Source of the DNA: an uncultured Anaerolineae bacterium
Lineage (GTDB): Bacteria > Chloroflexota > Anaerolineae > Anaerolineales > Villigracilaceae
DNA: 34,294 nt
Direction: 5' to 3'
Assembly (NCBI GenBank): GCA_903822545.1
Contig: CAIJPN010000134.1
Span: 1-34,294 of the forward strand
In this document: positions 1 to 8,200 of the stretch, one piece after another
Layout of the letters: the number at the start of each line of letters is the position of its first letter
Numbering within the stretch: the stretch's first letter is position 1
Notes under the pieces: model-generated
What the model was told of the DNA's origin: nothing
Database searches by the model: none
Seen by the model: only the letters and a program-made list of their open reading frames with translations
Made by a program: the position numbers and the translations under genes

Positions 1-1
1 C

Positions 2-220
2 CAGGCCGCGCTCGAAGGCAAGGTTTTGAGCGCCCAGGGAGCCAAACTCACCGGCATTTTCACAGATGGCAGCGAACGCCAGGTGTCCATCAGCACCGCG
101 CCCACCGGCAGCATGGTGGCCGCCAGTCCCACCCTGGTGGTGGTGACCGAAGCCCCCAGGCAGATGACCCTGTTCGGGGAGATGGTGGTTGTGGAAGGAG
201 GAAAGAAGAAGAGAAGGTAA
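2..220 (+). CDS. 3' end of a gene that starts before the window, unknown function
   Basis: The frame is open from base 2 to a TAA at 218-220, giving the last 72 residues of a longer protein. An internal TTG at 26 could be read as a start, but nothing resembling a ribosome binding site precedes it and the frame stays open to the window edge, so a partial gene is more likely. The tail is rich in Val, Thr and Ala and ends in a basic run (KKKRR). I do not recognise the family. The gene is followed after one base by a strong hairpin terminator, which supports its being a real transcribed gene. It is on the opposite strand from the DGR and converges on target gene 1. Confidence 0.55.
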   Translation, partial: QAALEGKVLSAQGAKLTGIFTDGSERQVSISTAPTGSMVAASPTLVVVTEAPRQMTLFGEMVVVEGGKKKRR

Positions 221-221
221 C

Positions 222-258
222 AAAAATCCCCGCCGGGACGAAACTGGCGGGGATTTTT
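222..258. terminator. Bidirectional intrinsic terminator
   Basis: A perfect 13-bp inverted repeat (222-234 and 246-258) with an 11-base loop. The stem is GC-rich in the middle, with A5 at its left edge and T5 at its right edge, so it works on paper in both directions. It closes the plus-strand gene ending at 220 and could also end minus-strand transcription from target gene 1. Confidence 0.85.
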
Positions 259-298
259 GCTTACCTGGCTAGTGCAACGCAGCCTGTTTCACAAAATT

Positions 299-380
299 TT
301 TAACGCGACCCGCTTCGCGGGGAAGGATAAGAGCACAGAACACAGAAAACCCGCTGCGCGGTCACAGGAAACAAAACCTT
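299..380 (-). repeat. VR1 3' flank, shared with the VR2 flank
   Basis: These 82 bases directly downstream of VR1, in coding orientation, are almost identical to 5124-5205 downstream of VR2. I count two differences (A/G at 327 versus 5152, T/C at 356 versus 5181). The TR has no such flank. The block contains two short GC-rich hairpins, CCCGC-TTC-GCGGG at 309-321 and CCGC-TGC-GCGG at 350-360. In studied DGRs a hairpin just downstream of the VR helps mark it as the recipient, so this is a candidate cis element for target recognition. Confidence 0.75.
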
Positions 381-3201
381 AATTAGGCGGGGAAAACAAA
401 CCCAACACACGAAAACCGATGTCGTCGTAACGGTTGTTCGGGTGGAAGTAGCTGCGGCCGGACACACGCGCGCTGACTACACTGAAGTCCCACGAGCCGC
501 CGCGCAGCCCCAGATATTGACGTGAAGTGGATGAATAATTGGCCTGCCACTCCCAAACATTTCCAGACATATCGATTACTCTGGTTGGACTTTCTCCGGA
601 TGGGTACATCCATACCGGGGTGGTACGGCGTATACCGCTTTCGCTGGTGTTGGCGTGGCGGGTAATTTCATCTGTTTTCTTCAGTTCGCCAAAGGCAAAG
701 CGATTTCCAGCAGGGCCACCTGCCGCCAGTTCCCACTCGCTTTCTGTAGGCAGGCGGATTTCCTTGGGCCTTGGTAAGCCCTGTTTGCCTTCATCCAGCT
801 TATCCCAATTCGCCAGCAGCCACTTACAGTAGGCATTGGCTTCCCACCAACAAACTCCCACTACCGGTGCGTTGGGGCGCATTTCGCCAAAACGCGCATC
901 AGACCAAGAGCCAGGTATCACTTTATTCCGCTCATCCAGCTTTTGTTTGAGCCACTGGTAGCCTTCATCACCCCAATCGCCAATCTTGGTGGATTTTTTC
1001 TCCGGCTCGGCGTATTTTGGGAAGCCCGTCCAGTATTTTTCGGCGTGAAAATCTTCCGCTTCAATGAAGCGCTTATATTGAACGTTGGTGACGGGGTAAC
1101 GCGCCAGGTAGAACAAAATCCCATTTTGTTCGATGGGGATAAATTTGTGCAGGTCATCGGGTTGGTAGCCCAGTTCATCAGCCAGGTCAGCGCAATTGGC
1201 GCGGATGCGAGCATCGGGCAGGGCGGCAACAGCCTGTTCACGTAGTTGTACGAGAATGTGCCCATCGGCATGGGCGGTCTTGTTGGGAAAAGCGCGCCGG
1301 AATAAGGCCAGCATTTCCCCGGCCAGCCAGGCCATGCGCGCTTTTTCCTCCGCAGATGCGGTTGCGGGCGGGCTGGATAGCGCATCCAGCCAGGTTTCCA
1401 TAGTTCCGCGCTGGGGCGAGCCAAAGCACAGGTGCTCACCCAGCAGTTTGATGGATTCGCGCCAACGGTCGCTTACCCCTGCCAGTAAATAAGCCTTTTC
1501 GTCAGGCTCCTCGTTTGCCAGGTAGCGCGCCGCCAGGTACTCTTCAAAGGTCAGATGCGGGAAGGCATACACTTTGCGGGATGGACGCCCCGGCGCCGCC
1601 AGTGTGCCTTGCTGCATCAGCAGGCCGTTGGTGCTTTCGCAGTATTTCAGGAAAGTCTCAACTTTGGCGCTTTCTTTCAGGTAGATTTTGAGCTTTCCAT
1701 CCAGCAGGTCTTCCGTTACCAGGGCGGCCTGTCCATCCCCGGCCTGGCGGCCCTCGTGGGCAAAATAGGCCACTTCCCACAGGGCCTGGAGCAGCACACT
1801 TTCGGGGACATCCAGCGCTTCAAGGATGCTGCGTTGGGTTTCCACACCCTGCACAGGGCGCTTATCCTGCCAATGGATCAGCAGCAGCTTGACGCAGCTT
1901 TCATAAACCTGGGCGCGTGTATCGGGCAGGTCGCCGTAATGGGTATGCACAATCGCCATAATGGTCAGGATAATCGGGAACGCGGCAATATCCAGCAAAC
2001 GGCGGCGGTCATCGGGCTGGAGATGCTGGAGCAGGCCATCGCGCTTTCGCGCAAATTCCGCTTTTCGGGCTGGTTCGATCTGGGTCAATTCGGCATACCA
2101 GGCGTTAACAAAATACTCGATCTTTTCCCGGTTGAGCAGGGCCAGTTCGTGGCTGGGCCAGCCTGCCAGTTTCCAATCGGCATCGTTGCGATACGAATAC
2201 GTGCGGCAGGTGACCAGGAAGTGGTTGTTGGTATTCCGGCCATATTTCAAGACAAAATCTTCCACGGCCTGCACCACCAATGGGCGTTTAGCCAGTTCGG
2301 CCACTTCATCCAACCCATCGAACATCATCAGGGCGCCTTCCGTGTTTAAGATGCGCAGGGCTAGCGGCGCAAAGCTTTGGGTGGATTCTTCGCTTTTCAG
2401 GGTTTCAACCAGGTAATTTTCCACCAGAGCCGCGTGACCCTTACGGCAACCGGCTGGCAGGCTTTCGGCAAAGCGCCCCAGCGAGAGCATGAACGGCAGC
2501 AGCGGGCGTCCCTGCCAGCCTTTGGGCAGTTCGGCAGTGCGGAAAAGTTCGGCTTTGGCCATCGTCAGCGCCAGGTAGCGCACAAAGGTTGATTTCCCCG
2601 TGCCGGGTAATCCCAATAGCACCATGCGTCGCTGGTCGCTGGCAAGCCAGGCTTCCAGCGCGCTCAGGGGCTCACTTTCCTTGTCTGGGCGGATTGAAAT
2701 TTCCTGCTCTTTCTTGTTTTTTCTATCCGGCTTCTCTTTTGGCGTGGTCGTATCCAGCGAAACATACAGCTTTTCCAGTGAAATCCCGCTGCGGTTGGGG
2801 TCAGAAGCATTCGGGTCCAACCCGGCCAGGCGCACCGAACTGCATTCTTTGAAAATGGCGCGCAGGTAAGCTTCGCGGGCGGTGAAAACATCCGGCGCGG
2901 CAGGTGGCGGGGCAGCGGGTTGGGGTTGCTGGGGGGCGGGTTCAACTGGTTTGGGCGGCGCTGCCTGTTCTACCGGTAGCTTTGGGGCTTCATCGCGCTG
3001 ATACTTGCCGCGCAGTTGCAAATATTGCAGCGCGGCATAGACCAGCAGCCCACCAATCGAAAGGATGTAAACCAGGGTGCTGAATGTGTCTGGGATGTTA
3101 TTACCCAATAAGGCAATCACAATCACCAAAATCACCACAAATGCAAACATGGCTGTCAGCTTTTTTGCCAGTTCGAGCAGGATATCTTTCCACTCTTTCA
3201 T
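379..3201 (-). CDS. DGR target 1: membrane-anchored NACHT NTPase with C-terminal FGE/C-type-lectin-fold sensor
   Basis: A 940-aa protein. ATG at 3201 is preferred because GGAGAG lies just upstream; an in-frame GTG at 3213 would add four residues. Residues about 14-36 and 41-60 are two hydrophobic segments, followed by a Pro/Ala/Gln-rich linker (about 75-105). The NACHT-type NTPase has Walker A GLPGTGKST at 197-205 and Walker B ALMMFDGLDE near 290-299. From about residue 683 a formylglycine-generating-enzyme/sulfatase-modifying-factor-like domain runs to the C-terminus, with landmarks FIPIEQNGILFYLARYPVT, RLPTESEWELAAGG, DMSGNVWEWQ and GLRGGSW. This fold is used by many DGR targets as a variable C-type-lectin scaffold. 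The last 43 or so residues are VR1. Inference: a membrane-bound STAND sensor whose ligand surface is diversified while the ATPase stays constant. The N-terminus could be an effector or only an anchor. Confidence 0.93.
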   Translation of the reverse strand: MKEWKDILLELAKKLTAMFAFVVILVIVIALLGNNIPDTFSTLVYILSIGGLLVYAALQYLQLRGKYQRDEAPKLPVEQAAPPKPVEPAPQQPQPAAPPPAAPDVFTAREAYLRAIFKECSSVRLAGLDPNASDPNRSGISLEKLYVSLDTTTPKEKPDRKNKKEQEISIRPDKESEPLSALEAWLASDQRRMVLLGLPGTGKSTFVRYLALTMAKAELFRTAELPKGWQGRPLLPFMLSLGRFAESLPAGCRKGHAALVENYLVETLKSEESTQSFAPLALRILNTEGALMMFDGLDEVAELAKRPLVVQAVEDFVLKYGRNTNNHFLVTCRTYSYRNDADWKLAGWPSHELALLNREKIEYFVNAWYAELTQIEPARKAEFARKRDGLLQHLQPDDRRRLLDIAAFPIILTIMAIVHTHYGDLPDTRAQVYESCVKLLLIHWQDKRPVQGVETQRSILEALDVPESVLLQALWEVAYFAHEGRQAGDGQAALVTEDLLDGKLKIYLKESAKVETFLKYCESTNGLLMQQGTLAAPGRPSRKVYAFPHLTFEEYLAARYLANEEPDEKAYLLAGVSDRWRESIKLLGEHLCFGSPQRGTMETWLDALSSPPATASAEEKARMAWLAGEMLALFRRAFPNKTAHADGHILVQLREQAVAALPDARIRANCADLADELGYQPDDLHKFIPIEQNGILFYLARYPVTNVQYKRFIEAEDFHAEKYWTGFPKYAEPEKKSTKIGDWGDEGYQWLKQKLDERNKVIPGSWSDARFGEMRPNAPVVGVCWWEANAYCKWLLANWDKLDEGKQGLPRPKEIRLPTESEWELAAGGPAGNRFAFGELKKTDEITRHANTSESGIRRTTPVWMYPSGESPTRVIDMSGNVWEWQANYSSTSRQYLGLRGGSWDFSVVSARVSGRSYFHPNNRYDDIGFRVLGLFSPPN
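381..511 (-). repeat. DGR variable repeat VR1 (3' end of target gene 1)
   Basis: 131 bases that align without gaps to TR 3518-3648 (offset 3137). I count 16 differences, and at every one the TR has adenine on the coding (minus) strand, with C, G or T replacing it. Non-adenine positions are all identical. The first non-adenine mismatch (512 versus 3649) marks the 5' edge. The template NNN triplets become DFS, SYF and YDD, while the HPNN stretch is unchanged. The 3' part is the constant, initiation-like segment ending at the stop codon. Confidence 0.97.
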
Positions 3202-3254
3202 ATATCTCTCCACGCCATCAGTCGCAACGAAAGCAGGATTGTTGCTATAAGATG

Positions 3255-3260
3255 ATTATA
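3255..3260 (-). promoter_or_regulatory. Candidate -10 box upstream of target gene 1
   Basis: TATAAT on the minus strand, 54 bases before the ATG at 3201. I see no convincing -35 hexamer at 16-18 bases. If active, target gene 1 is transcribed separately from the rest of the DGR, which fits the structured region on its upstream side. Confidence 0.35.
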
Positions 3261-3299
3261 TAATAGCTGCGTAAGTTCTGCCCACCCCGGAAATGAATT

Positions 3300-3412
3300 C
3301 CCCGCCCGGACGGTGGCTCTCACGGCTATCCACAGGATACGCCTTCGGCTATCCACAGGATACCCCTTCGGCTATCCACAGGATACACCTTCGGCTACTA
3401 GAACGGGCGGGG
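3300..3412. repeat. Long inverted repeat enclosing three tandem 23-bp units
   Basis: CCCCGCCCG at 3300-3308 pairs with CGGGCGGGG at 3404-3412. Between them are three tandem 23-base units (3324-3346, 3347-3369, 3370-3392) that differ mainly at one base, plus a partial fourth (GGCT). Each unit contains a small hairpin, TATCC-ACA-GGATA. This lies in the 304-base stretch between the TR and target gene 1, which has no gene. It could end the TR transcript or stabilise its 3' end. It is not CRISPR-like, because there are no spacers. Confidence 0.7.
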
Positions 3413-3483
3413 ATGTTTTGTATTTGGCTCCTTCCCGAAAGAAGGTTCGCCGGGCAGAAGGTCAGCTAATTTGGCCTCGATGC

Positions 3484-3497
3484 CAGTTTGCAAACTG
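3484..3497. promoter_or_regulatory. Perfect 14-bp palindrome just beyond the TR
   Basis: CAGTTTGCAAACTG is its own reverse complement and lies 20 bases beyond the 3' end of the TR in transcription order. It may be a protein-binding site or, in RNA, a short hairpin. Sequence next to the TR contributes to cDNA priming in studied DGRs, so this is a candidate structural element of the template RNA. Confidence 0.5.
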
Positions 3498-3517
3498 AAC
3501 ATACTGCTGGCCAGACA

Positions 3518-3648
3518 AATTATGCGGGGAAAACAAACCCAACACACGAAAACCGATGTTGTTGTTACGGTTGTTCGGGTGGTTGTTGTTGCGGTTGGAC
3601 ACACGCGCGTTGTCTACATTGTTGTTCCACGAGCCGCCGCGCAGCCCC
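3518..3648 (-). ncRNA. DGR template repeat (TR), core of the template RNA
   Basis: A non-coding copy of the VR, read on the minus strand and starting 28 bases after the avd stop codon. The central part contains thirteen AAY (Asn) codons in the VR reading frame, in blocks NNN, N, N, NNN, NN, NNN, plus GAC, CAC and ATC. Adenine replacement in AAC or AAT can reach many amino acids but never a stop codon. Both VRs differ from this sequence only at its adenines (16 in VR1, 22 in VR2). In known DGRs the TR RNA is reverse-transcribed with adenine errors and the cDNA replaces the VR. The 5' and 3' ends of the actual RNA cannot be set from sequence alone. Confidence 0.97.
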
Positions 3649-3676
3649 CATGACCTTTGCCCAATTATCCAGGCGC

Positions 3677-4012
3677 TCAGGCCTGTTTAATCCATGCTCC
3701 CAACAGCCGCCCCATTTCCACCATCATACGGGCGGCATGTTCGTACTGACCGATATTGATTAATCCCAGTTCGATTGAAAGGCGCAGCCAGAAACGCATT
3801 TGTTCCAGGGCAATATCGGCCTTTTTGAGCCAGGCGCGGCGCTCTTCGTTTTTCGATTTCCCGGCAGCGATGATGTGATCCTGGAAATCCATGCCGGTGC
3901 GCTGGATGCGTTCGGACAGGCTGAAACGATAGGCGCGCGGGAATTTTTGGACTTGCGGCAGCAGCCAGAGCAAAAAATCATGTGTGCGCACAAATAAGGG
4001 CGATTCATCCAT
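3677..4012 (-). CDS. avd: DGR accessory variability determinant (Avd-like four-helix-bundle protein)
   Basis: A 111-aa protein. The ATG at 4012 overlaps the RT stop codon (ATGGATGA, 8 bases) and has AGGAG seven bases upstream, so it is probably translationally coupled to the RT. The ORF can be extended to 4105, but that would lie fully inside the RT gene. The sequence is almost entirely helical and rich in basic and aromatic residues ([57 protein letters not shown]), as expected for the bAvd/four-helix-bundle family. Avd proteins of about 110-130 residues form a pentameric barrel that binds the RT and the template RNA and is needed for mutagenic cDNA synthesis. Its position between RT and TR is the classic arrangement. 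Confidence 0.9.
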   Translation of the reverse strand: MDESPLFVRTHDFLLWLLPQVQKFPRAYRFSLSERIQRTGMDFQDHIIAAGKSKNEERRAWLKKADIALEQMRFWLRLSIELGLINIGQYEHAARMMVEMGRLLGAWIKQA

Positions 4013-5066
4013 GTTGCGCTCCTGGCGGAACGGTGAAACGGAACATTTTTCGGCGCAGCCCCCAGGTATCACCGTAACGCGCGTGGTTGGCCCAGCCTTG
4101 AACACTGGCTTTTAGGGCTGGGTACGAAAAACGCTGGGCCAGCCTGGCGCGGATTTTGCGCCGGAAATTGATGACTTTGCGGCTTTTGATGCGGCGATGT
4201 TCCGGGTAGATGCGAAAACCGAGAAACGGAATACCGGATGCTGTGGGGTAGACCAGGGCGCTCTCCTCGTGCAGGGTCAGGCGCAGGGAGGCCATTTTGG
4301 TGATAATTTGGCTGCGCCATTCGTAGAGTTGATCGAGATCGTTACCAAACAATAAGAAATCGTCAACGTAGCGTAAAAAAGCCAGGCATTTTAATTCGCG
4401 TTTAACGAACTGGTCAAACTGGTTGAGATACACGTTGGCAAGGAACTGGCTGGTAAGATTGCCGATGGGCAATCCCCTGGGCCGGGCGGCTGCAAACAGG
4501 TTATCGCCGGGGAACCAGGCCATTTCGTATTCTTCGCTCAAGACGCCTGTTCCGCTGTTCAAAATGACATCACACAGCCAGAGCAGGTCTGGATCGGAGA
4601 TCAGACGGGCCAGCTCTGCCCGTAAAAGGGCGTGATCAATGGATGGGAAAAATTGTTTGACATCGCATTGCAAGAACCAGCGGTAGCGCCGGGCGTATTC
4701 GGTGGTTTTGTCGAGGGCGCGATGGGTGCCCTTTCCAACCCGGTTGGCATAACTGGTATCGATGAAACGCGGCTCCCAAATGGGTTCAATGACCTGGCAC
4801 AGGGCATGATGTACCACCCGATCCCTGAACGGGGCGGCAGAGATCAGGCGCTTTTTGGGTTCATGCACATAAAAACTGGCATACGGGCCGGGCTGGTAGG
4901 TTTTCTCGCGCAACTCGTGCTGCAATGTAAACAATTCTTCCTCGTAATGGCGCTCAAACTGGGCGACATAGGCCTTGCTGCGTTTCTTTTTGCGGGCCTT
5001 GTGGTAGGCCAGGTAGAGGTTCTCAAAATCCCAGACCTGCGGGTAGAGATGGCGGTACGTTTTCAT
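4005..5066 (-). CDS. DGR reverse transcriptase
   Basis: A 353-aa protein. The start ATG at 5066 follows GGAGG closely; the longer ORF to 5168 runs into the repeated VR2 flank and is not credible. Motifs: RLISAAPFRDRVVHHAL (73-89), catalytic Asp in CDVKQFFPSID (134-144, D135), LPIGNLTSQFLANVYLNQFD (199-218), catalytic YVDD at 233-236, and GIPFLGFRI (278-286). The GNLTSQ form, with SQ where group II intron enzymes have QGG, is characteristic of DGR-type RTs. No maturase, integrase or endonuclease domain follows, and the length matches the family. It copies the TR RNA into cDNA with errors at adenine. It is coupled to avd by overlap and lies downstream of target gene 2. Confidence 0.96.
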   Translation of the reverse strand: MKTYRHLYPQVWDFENLYLAYHKARKKKRSKAYVAQFERHYEEELFTLQHELREKTYQPGPYASFYVHEPKKRLISAAPFRDRVVHHALCQVIEPIWEPRFIDTSYANRVGKGTHRALDKTTEYARRYRWFLQCDVKQFFPSIDHALLRAELARLISDPDLLWLCDVILNSGTGVLSEEYEMAWFPGDNLFAAARPRGLPIGNLTSQFLANVYLNQFDQFVKRELKCLAFLRYVDDFLLFGNDLDQLYEWRSQIITKMASLRLTLHEESALVYPTASGIPFLGFRIYPEHRRIKSRKVINFRRKIRARLAQRFSYPALKASVQGWANHARYGDTWGLRRKMFRFTVPPGAQHG

Positions 5067-5081
5067 AAGCCTCCATGGTTC

Positions 5082-5087
5082 AGTATA
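5082..5087 (-). promoter_or_regulatory. Candidate -10 box for RT-avd-TR
   Basis: TATACT on the minus strand, about 16 bases before the RT start and overlapping the T-run of the preceding hairpin. It would give a very short leader and has no clear -35. Offered only because a terminator-like hairpin separates the RT from target gene 2. Confidence 0.2.
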
Positions 5088-5115
5088 AAAACAGACGCTG
5101 GTTTTATTACCAGCG
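5087..5115 (-). terminator. Terminator-like hairpin between target gene 2 and RT
   Basis: A 7-bp stem (CGCTGGT at 5096-5102, ACCAGCG at 5109-5115) with a 6-base loop, followed on the minus strand by TCTG and then a T5 run (5091-5087). It lies in the 137-base gap between the target gene 2 stop and the RT start. It could end target transcription or attenuate it, letting only part of the transcripts continue into RT-avd-TR. Confidence 0.55.
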
Positions 5116-5123
5116 CCTGAAAA

Positions 5124-5205
5124 TTTAACGCGACCCGCTTCGCGGGGAAGGGTAAGAGCACAGAACACAGAAAACCCGCTGCGCGGCCACAGGAAACAAA
5201 ACCTT
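5124..5205 (-). repeat. VR2 3' flank, shared with the VR1 flank
   Basis: Second copy of the 82-base block at 299-380, with two substitutions and both short GC-rich hairpins kept. Non-coding conservation this high beside two otherwise diverged genes points to recent duplication, gene conversion or functional constraint. Confidence 0.75.
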
Positions 5206-8200
5206 AATTAGGCGGGGAAAACAAACCCAACACACGAAAACCGAAGCCGTTGCCACGGCCGTACGGGCGGTTGCTGCCGCGGAGGGACACACGCGCGAAG
5301 ACTACATTGCCGAGCCACGAGCCGCCGCGCAGCCGTAGCGTATTGTGATCTTTATTGTAGAAATTGGCCTGCCACTCCCAAACATTGCCAGACATATCCA
5401 TGAGCTTGTAAGGATCGCTGGATCCCTGTGGGTACATCCATACCGGCGTGGTGCGCCCAATGTCGCTTTCTGACGTATTGGCATGTTGAGTAATTTCCCG
5501 GGCCAGGTCTTTCAACTCGCCAAAGGCGAAACGGTTATTTTGTTCGCCGCCCGCTGCCAGGATCCATTCTGCTTCGGTGGGCAGGCGGAATTTCAATTCA
5601 GAATTCAGATTTTTGAATTCTGAATTTTGTTCAGCTTCCAGCGAACTCCGCCAGTTGGCAGCCAACCATTTGCAGTAGGCGTTGGCTTCGTACCACGAAA
5701 TCCCCACTACCGGCGCGTTCGGGCGCAGCGCGCCAAAACGCGCGTCCTTCCAGTAGCGCGGGAGAACAACCCCATTTTCTACCTCGATATCTTGTTTTTC
5801 CTGGAAGGCCGCATCTGAAAGAGCCTGTTTTAGCCATTGCCAGCCTTCATCACCCCAATTGCCAATCTTTGCATACTTCTTTTCGGGTTCAGCGTATTTG
5901 GGGAAGTCCACCCACAGGTCTTTGTTGGCAAAGTTCTCCGGTTTCAAGAAGCGGGCATACTGGGCGTTGGTGACGGGGTAACGCGCCAGGTAGAACAAAA
6001 TCCCATTTTGTTCTATGGGGATAAAGGTACAAATATCTTTATCCAATTCGCGCGACAAGCCAACATCATCCAGCAAGTCTGCAAAATGGGCGCGGGTTGG
6101 CGCGGGGAGTCCAGTATCAGTGGCAGCCTGGTACAGGCTGTTTTGAACTTCAACGCGCTGGGCATGCGGCAGGCGGTTGGTCATGTCACGCGCCATCATG
6201 CCTGCAATCGTTAGACGGCGCGCCCAGGCTTCGGAGCCGCGCTCAAACCGGCTCGCGTCTGCCAGCAGGGCAGGGGTCCACTTTTTATAGAGTACTGAAC
6301 CGGAGGGGTGCGCCGCGGCAAAGCACAGCATTTCATCCCACCAGGTCGGATCTTCATCCAGAACTGCCAGGGCCGCATCCACTGGATCATCCAGGGTTTG
6401 GATAAGGGCCGTGGCAGCGAAATATTCCATGAAATTTTTGTGGATGAAGGAGTAGGTGCCGGGGCTGATTTCCACCAGAATACCGCTGCGGTCGTGCGAA
6501 TTGCGCAGGAAACCCTTTGCCCATCGTTTGGCATCCATCGGTGATGCGCCTTCAATTTCCTGAAGGTAGGCGGCCAGAGACTTCTGGGCCTGGGTTTCGC
6601 TGATTTCGACCGATTTCAACTCGGTCTGCATCCCGTAGGCCAGGTGCGCCAGGCGGTTGCGCTTGTACTCAACCGATTCTTGTGTGCCATCATAGTGCTG
6701 CTCCGTGCCATCTTCTTTGGCCATTTCATGGGATTCGGCGACATCCTTTTGGGCGTGCCAGAAACCGAGCAGCAAATCAGCAATTTCAGCCAGCACATCC
6801 ACCCGGCGCTGAGGCAGGTCAATACCATGATATTTGTAAACCTGCACCAGCGCCGAACAAAAGAGTGGCACCCCAGCAATTTCGGTCAGACGTGGGTTGC
6901 CCAGCACACGTTCAACCAGATGGGTGTCATTTTTATATTTTTCGCGGCCTTCATCATCCATCCATAGCAGGTTTTGAATGAGTTGACGGATGCCAGCGGG
7001 CTGCAAGGGGGTCACTTCGGCCAGGGCCAGGTCTGCTTCTTTCAGGCGGGCGCGCACATCTTCATCGTAGCCGCGCGGGCGGGATGAAATGCCAACCCGG
7101 TTGCCATTCCTGCCATATTCCTCGATAAATTTCTGCACAAAATGGGCAACTTCAACGCGGTTACCCGCGACTTCGTCCAGCCCATCGAGCAGTACCAGAC
7201 ACTTGCCCTCGGACAGGCGGCTGTCGAAGAAATCGGGAGTCAGGCTGTGGCGTTTTCCGGTTTTTTGCATCCGTTCCAGGTAAGCCACCAGCGCACCGGA
7301 GGATGGCTCGCAAAACTCGGCGCTATTTTTTGCCAGGAAACTGCCAAAGTTCCGCAGGCGCACAAAAATGGGCAAAAGGGGGGCGCCTTTCCAGCCCAGG
7401 TCTTGTTCGGCGCGGCCTTCGGCAAAAGCCAGTCCTGCTCGCCGTAACAGGGTGGTTTTGCCGGAACCAGGCAAGCCAATCAGCACAAAGCGTTCATAAC
7501 GTGCCAGCAGGTTATTAAAATCCACCGGGCGCACATCCTCGATCTTATCCATATCTTGTGGGCGCGGCGAGCGTTTTTCGGCTTTTTTGCGAGCCTGTTC
7601 TTCTGCTTTTTCATCACGCACGTACAGCGGCACAAATACGTTGGTCAGTTTGGCGGTGGACGTGCTGGCTGGACCTTTGCGCACAAACGGCAGGGAGAGC
7701 GTCCCCAGGCTGGTGCGCAGATCTTTCAGGTAAGCCTCGAGCACAGCGGGGTCGCTCCCGGTCAGGCCGCGCTCGGCGGTCAGCAGTTCGAGCAGGCTTT
7801 TCATGCGCGATGTGTCTGAAACCAAGCGCGCAATCTCAGTGGCGATACCATCCAAGCGGTGGTTACGGGCCATATCGTTTGCAAAAGTAATCAGCGGTTG
7901 GAAAGTGGCAGCTTTCTCGATGTGCTTGCGCAGGTAGGTCAGGTAGCGCGCCAGCCAGGGACGGTCTGTTTCTTCCATGTGTAAGGCTGCGAGCAGTTCT
8001 GCCGGAATATGTCCTGGCTCGGGGCTGGTCATTTCAACTGCACTGGCGGCCAGTAGTTGGTGTGCATCCGCGTTGAGTGCGGTCAGGGAATTGACGATTT
8101 TCAAACGCTCGAACTTGTCTCCCACCTCGGCCTTGAAATCATCCAGGGCATCCTGGGTCGTCGCGCGCAGTTCTTCTGCGGCCTTTTTCTTATCGTACCC

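Noticed and set aside
379-1200. Target C-termini as functional formylglycine-generating enzymes
   Set aside because: The fold is shared, but the fusion to NACHT and hypermutation of the C-terminal surface argue for a binding role; no sulfatase gene is present.
1555-2349. 264-codon plus-strand ORF opposite target gene 1
   Set aside because: It is antisense to a well-supported NACHT coding region, has no recognisable domain, and reflects the GC-rich codon use of the real gene.
3324-3396. Tandem 23-bp units as a CRISPR array
   Set aside because: Units are directly contiguous with no spacers, there are only three full copies, and no cas genes are present.
4005-5066. RT as a group II intron or retron enzyme
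   Set aside because: The SQ form of motif 4, absence of a maturase domain, the adjacent avd and the TR/VR pairs identify a DGR; no intron domain V is found nearby.
4632-5120. 162-codon plus-strand ORF opposite the RT
   Set aside because: It is fully antisense to the RT with its conserved motifs, and nothing in the translation resembles a protein family.
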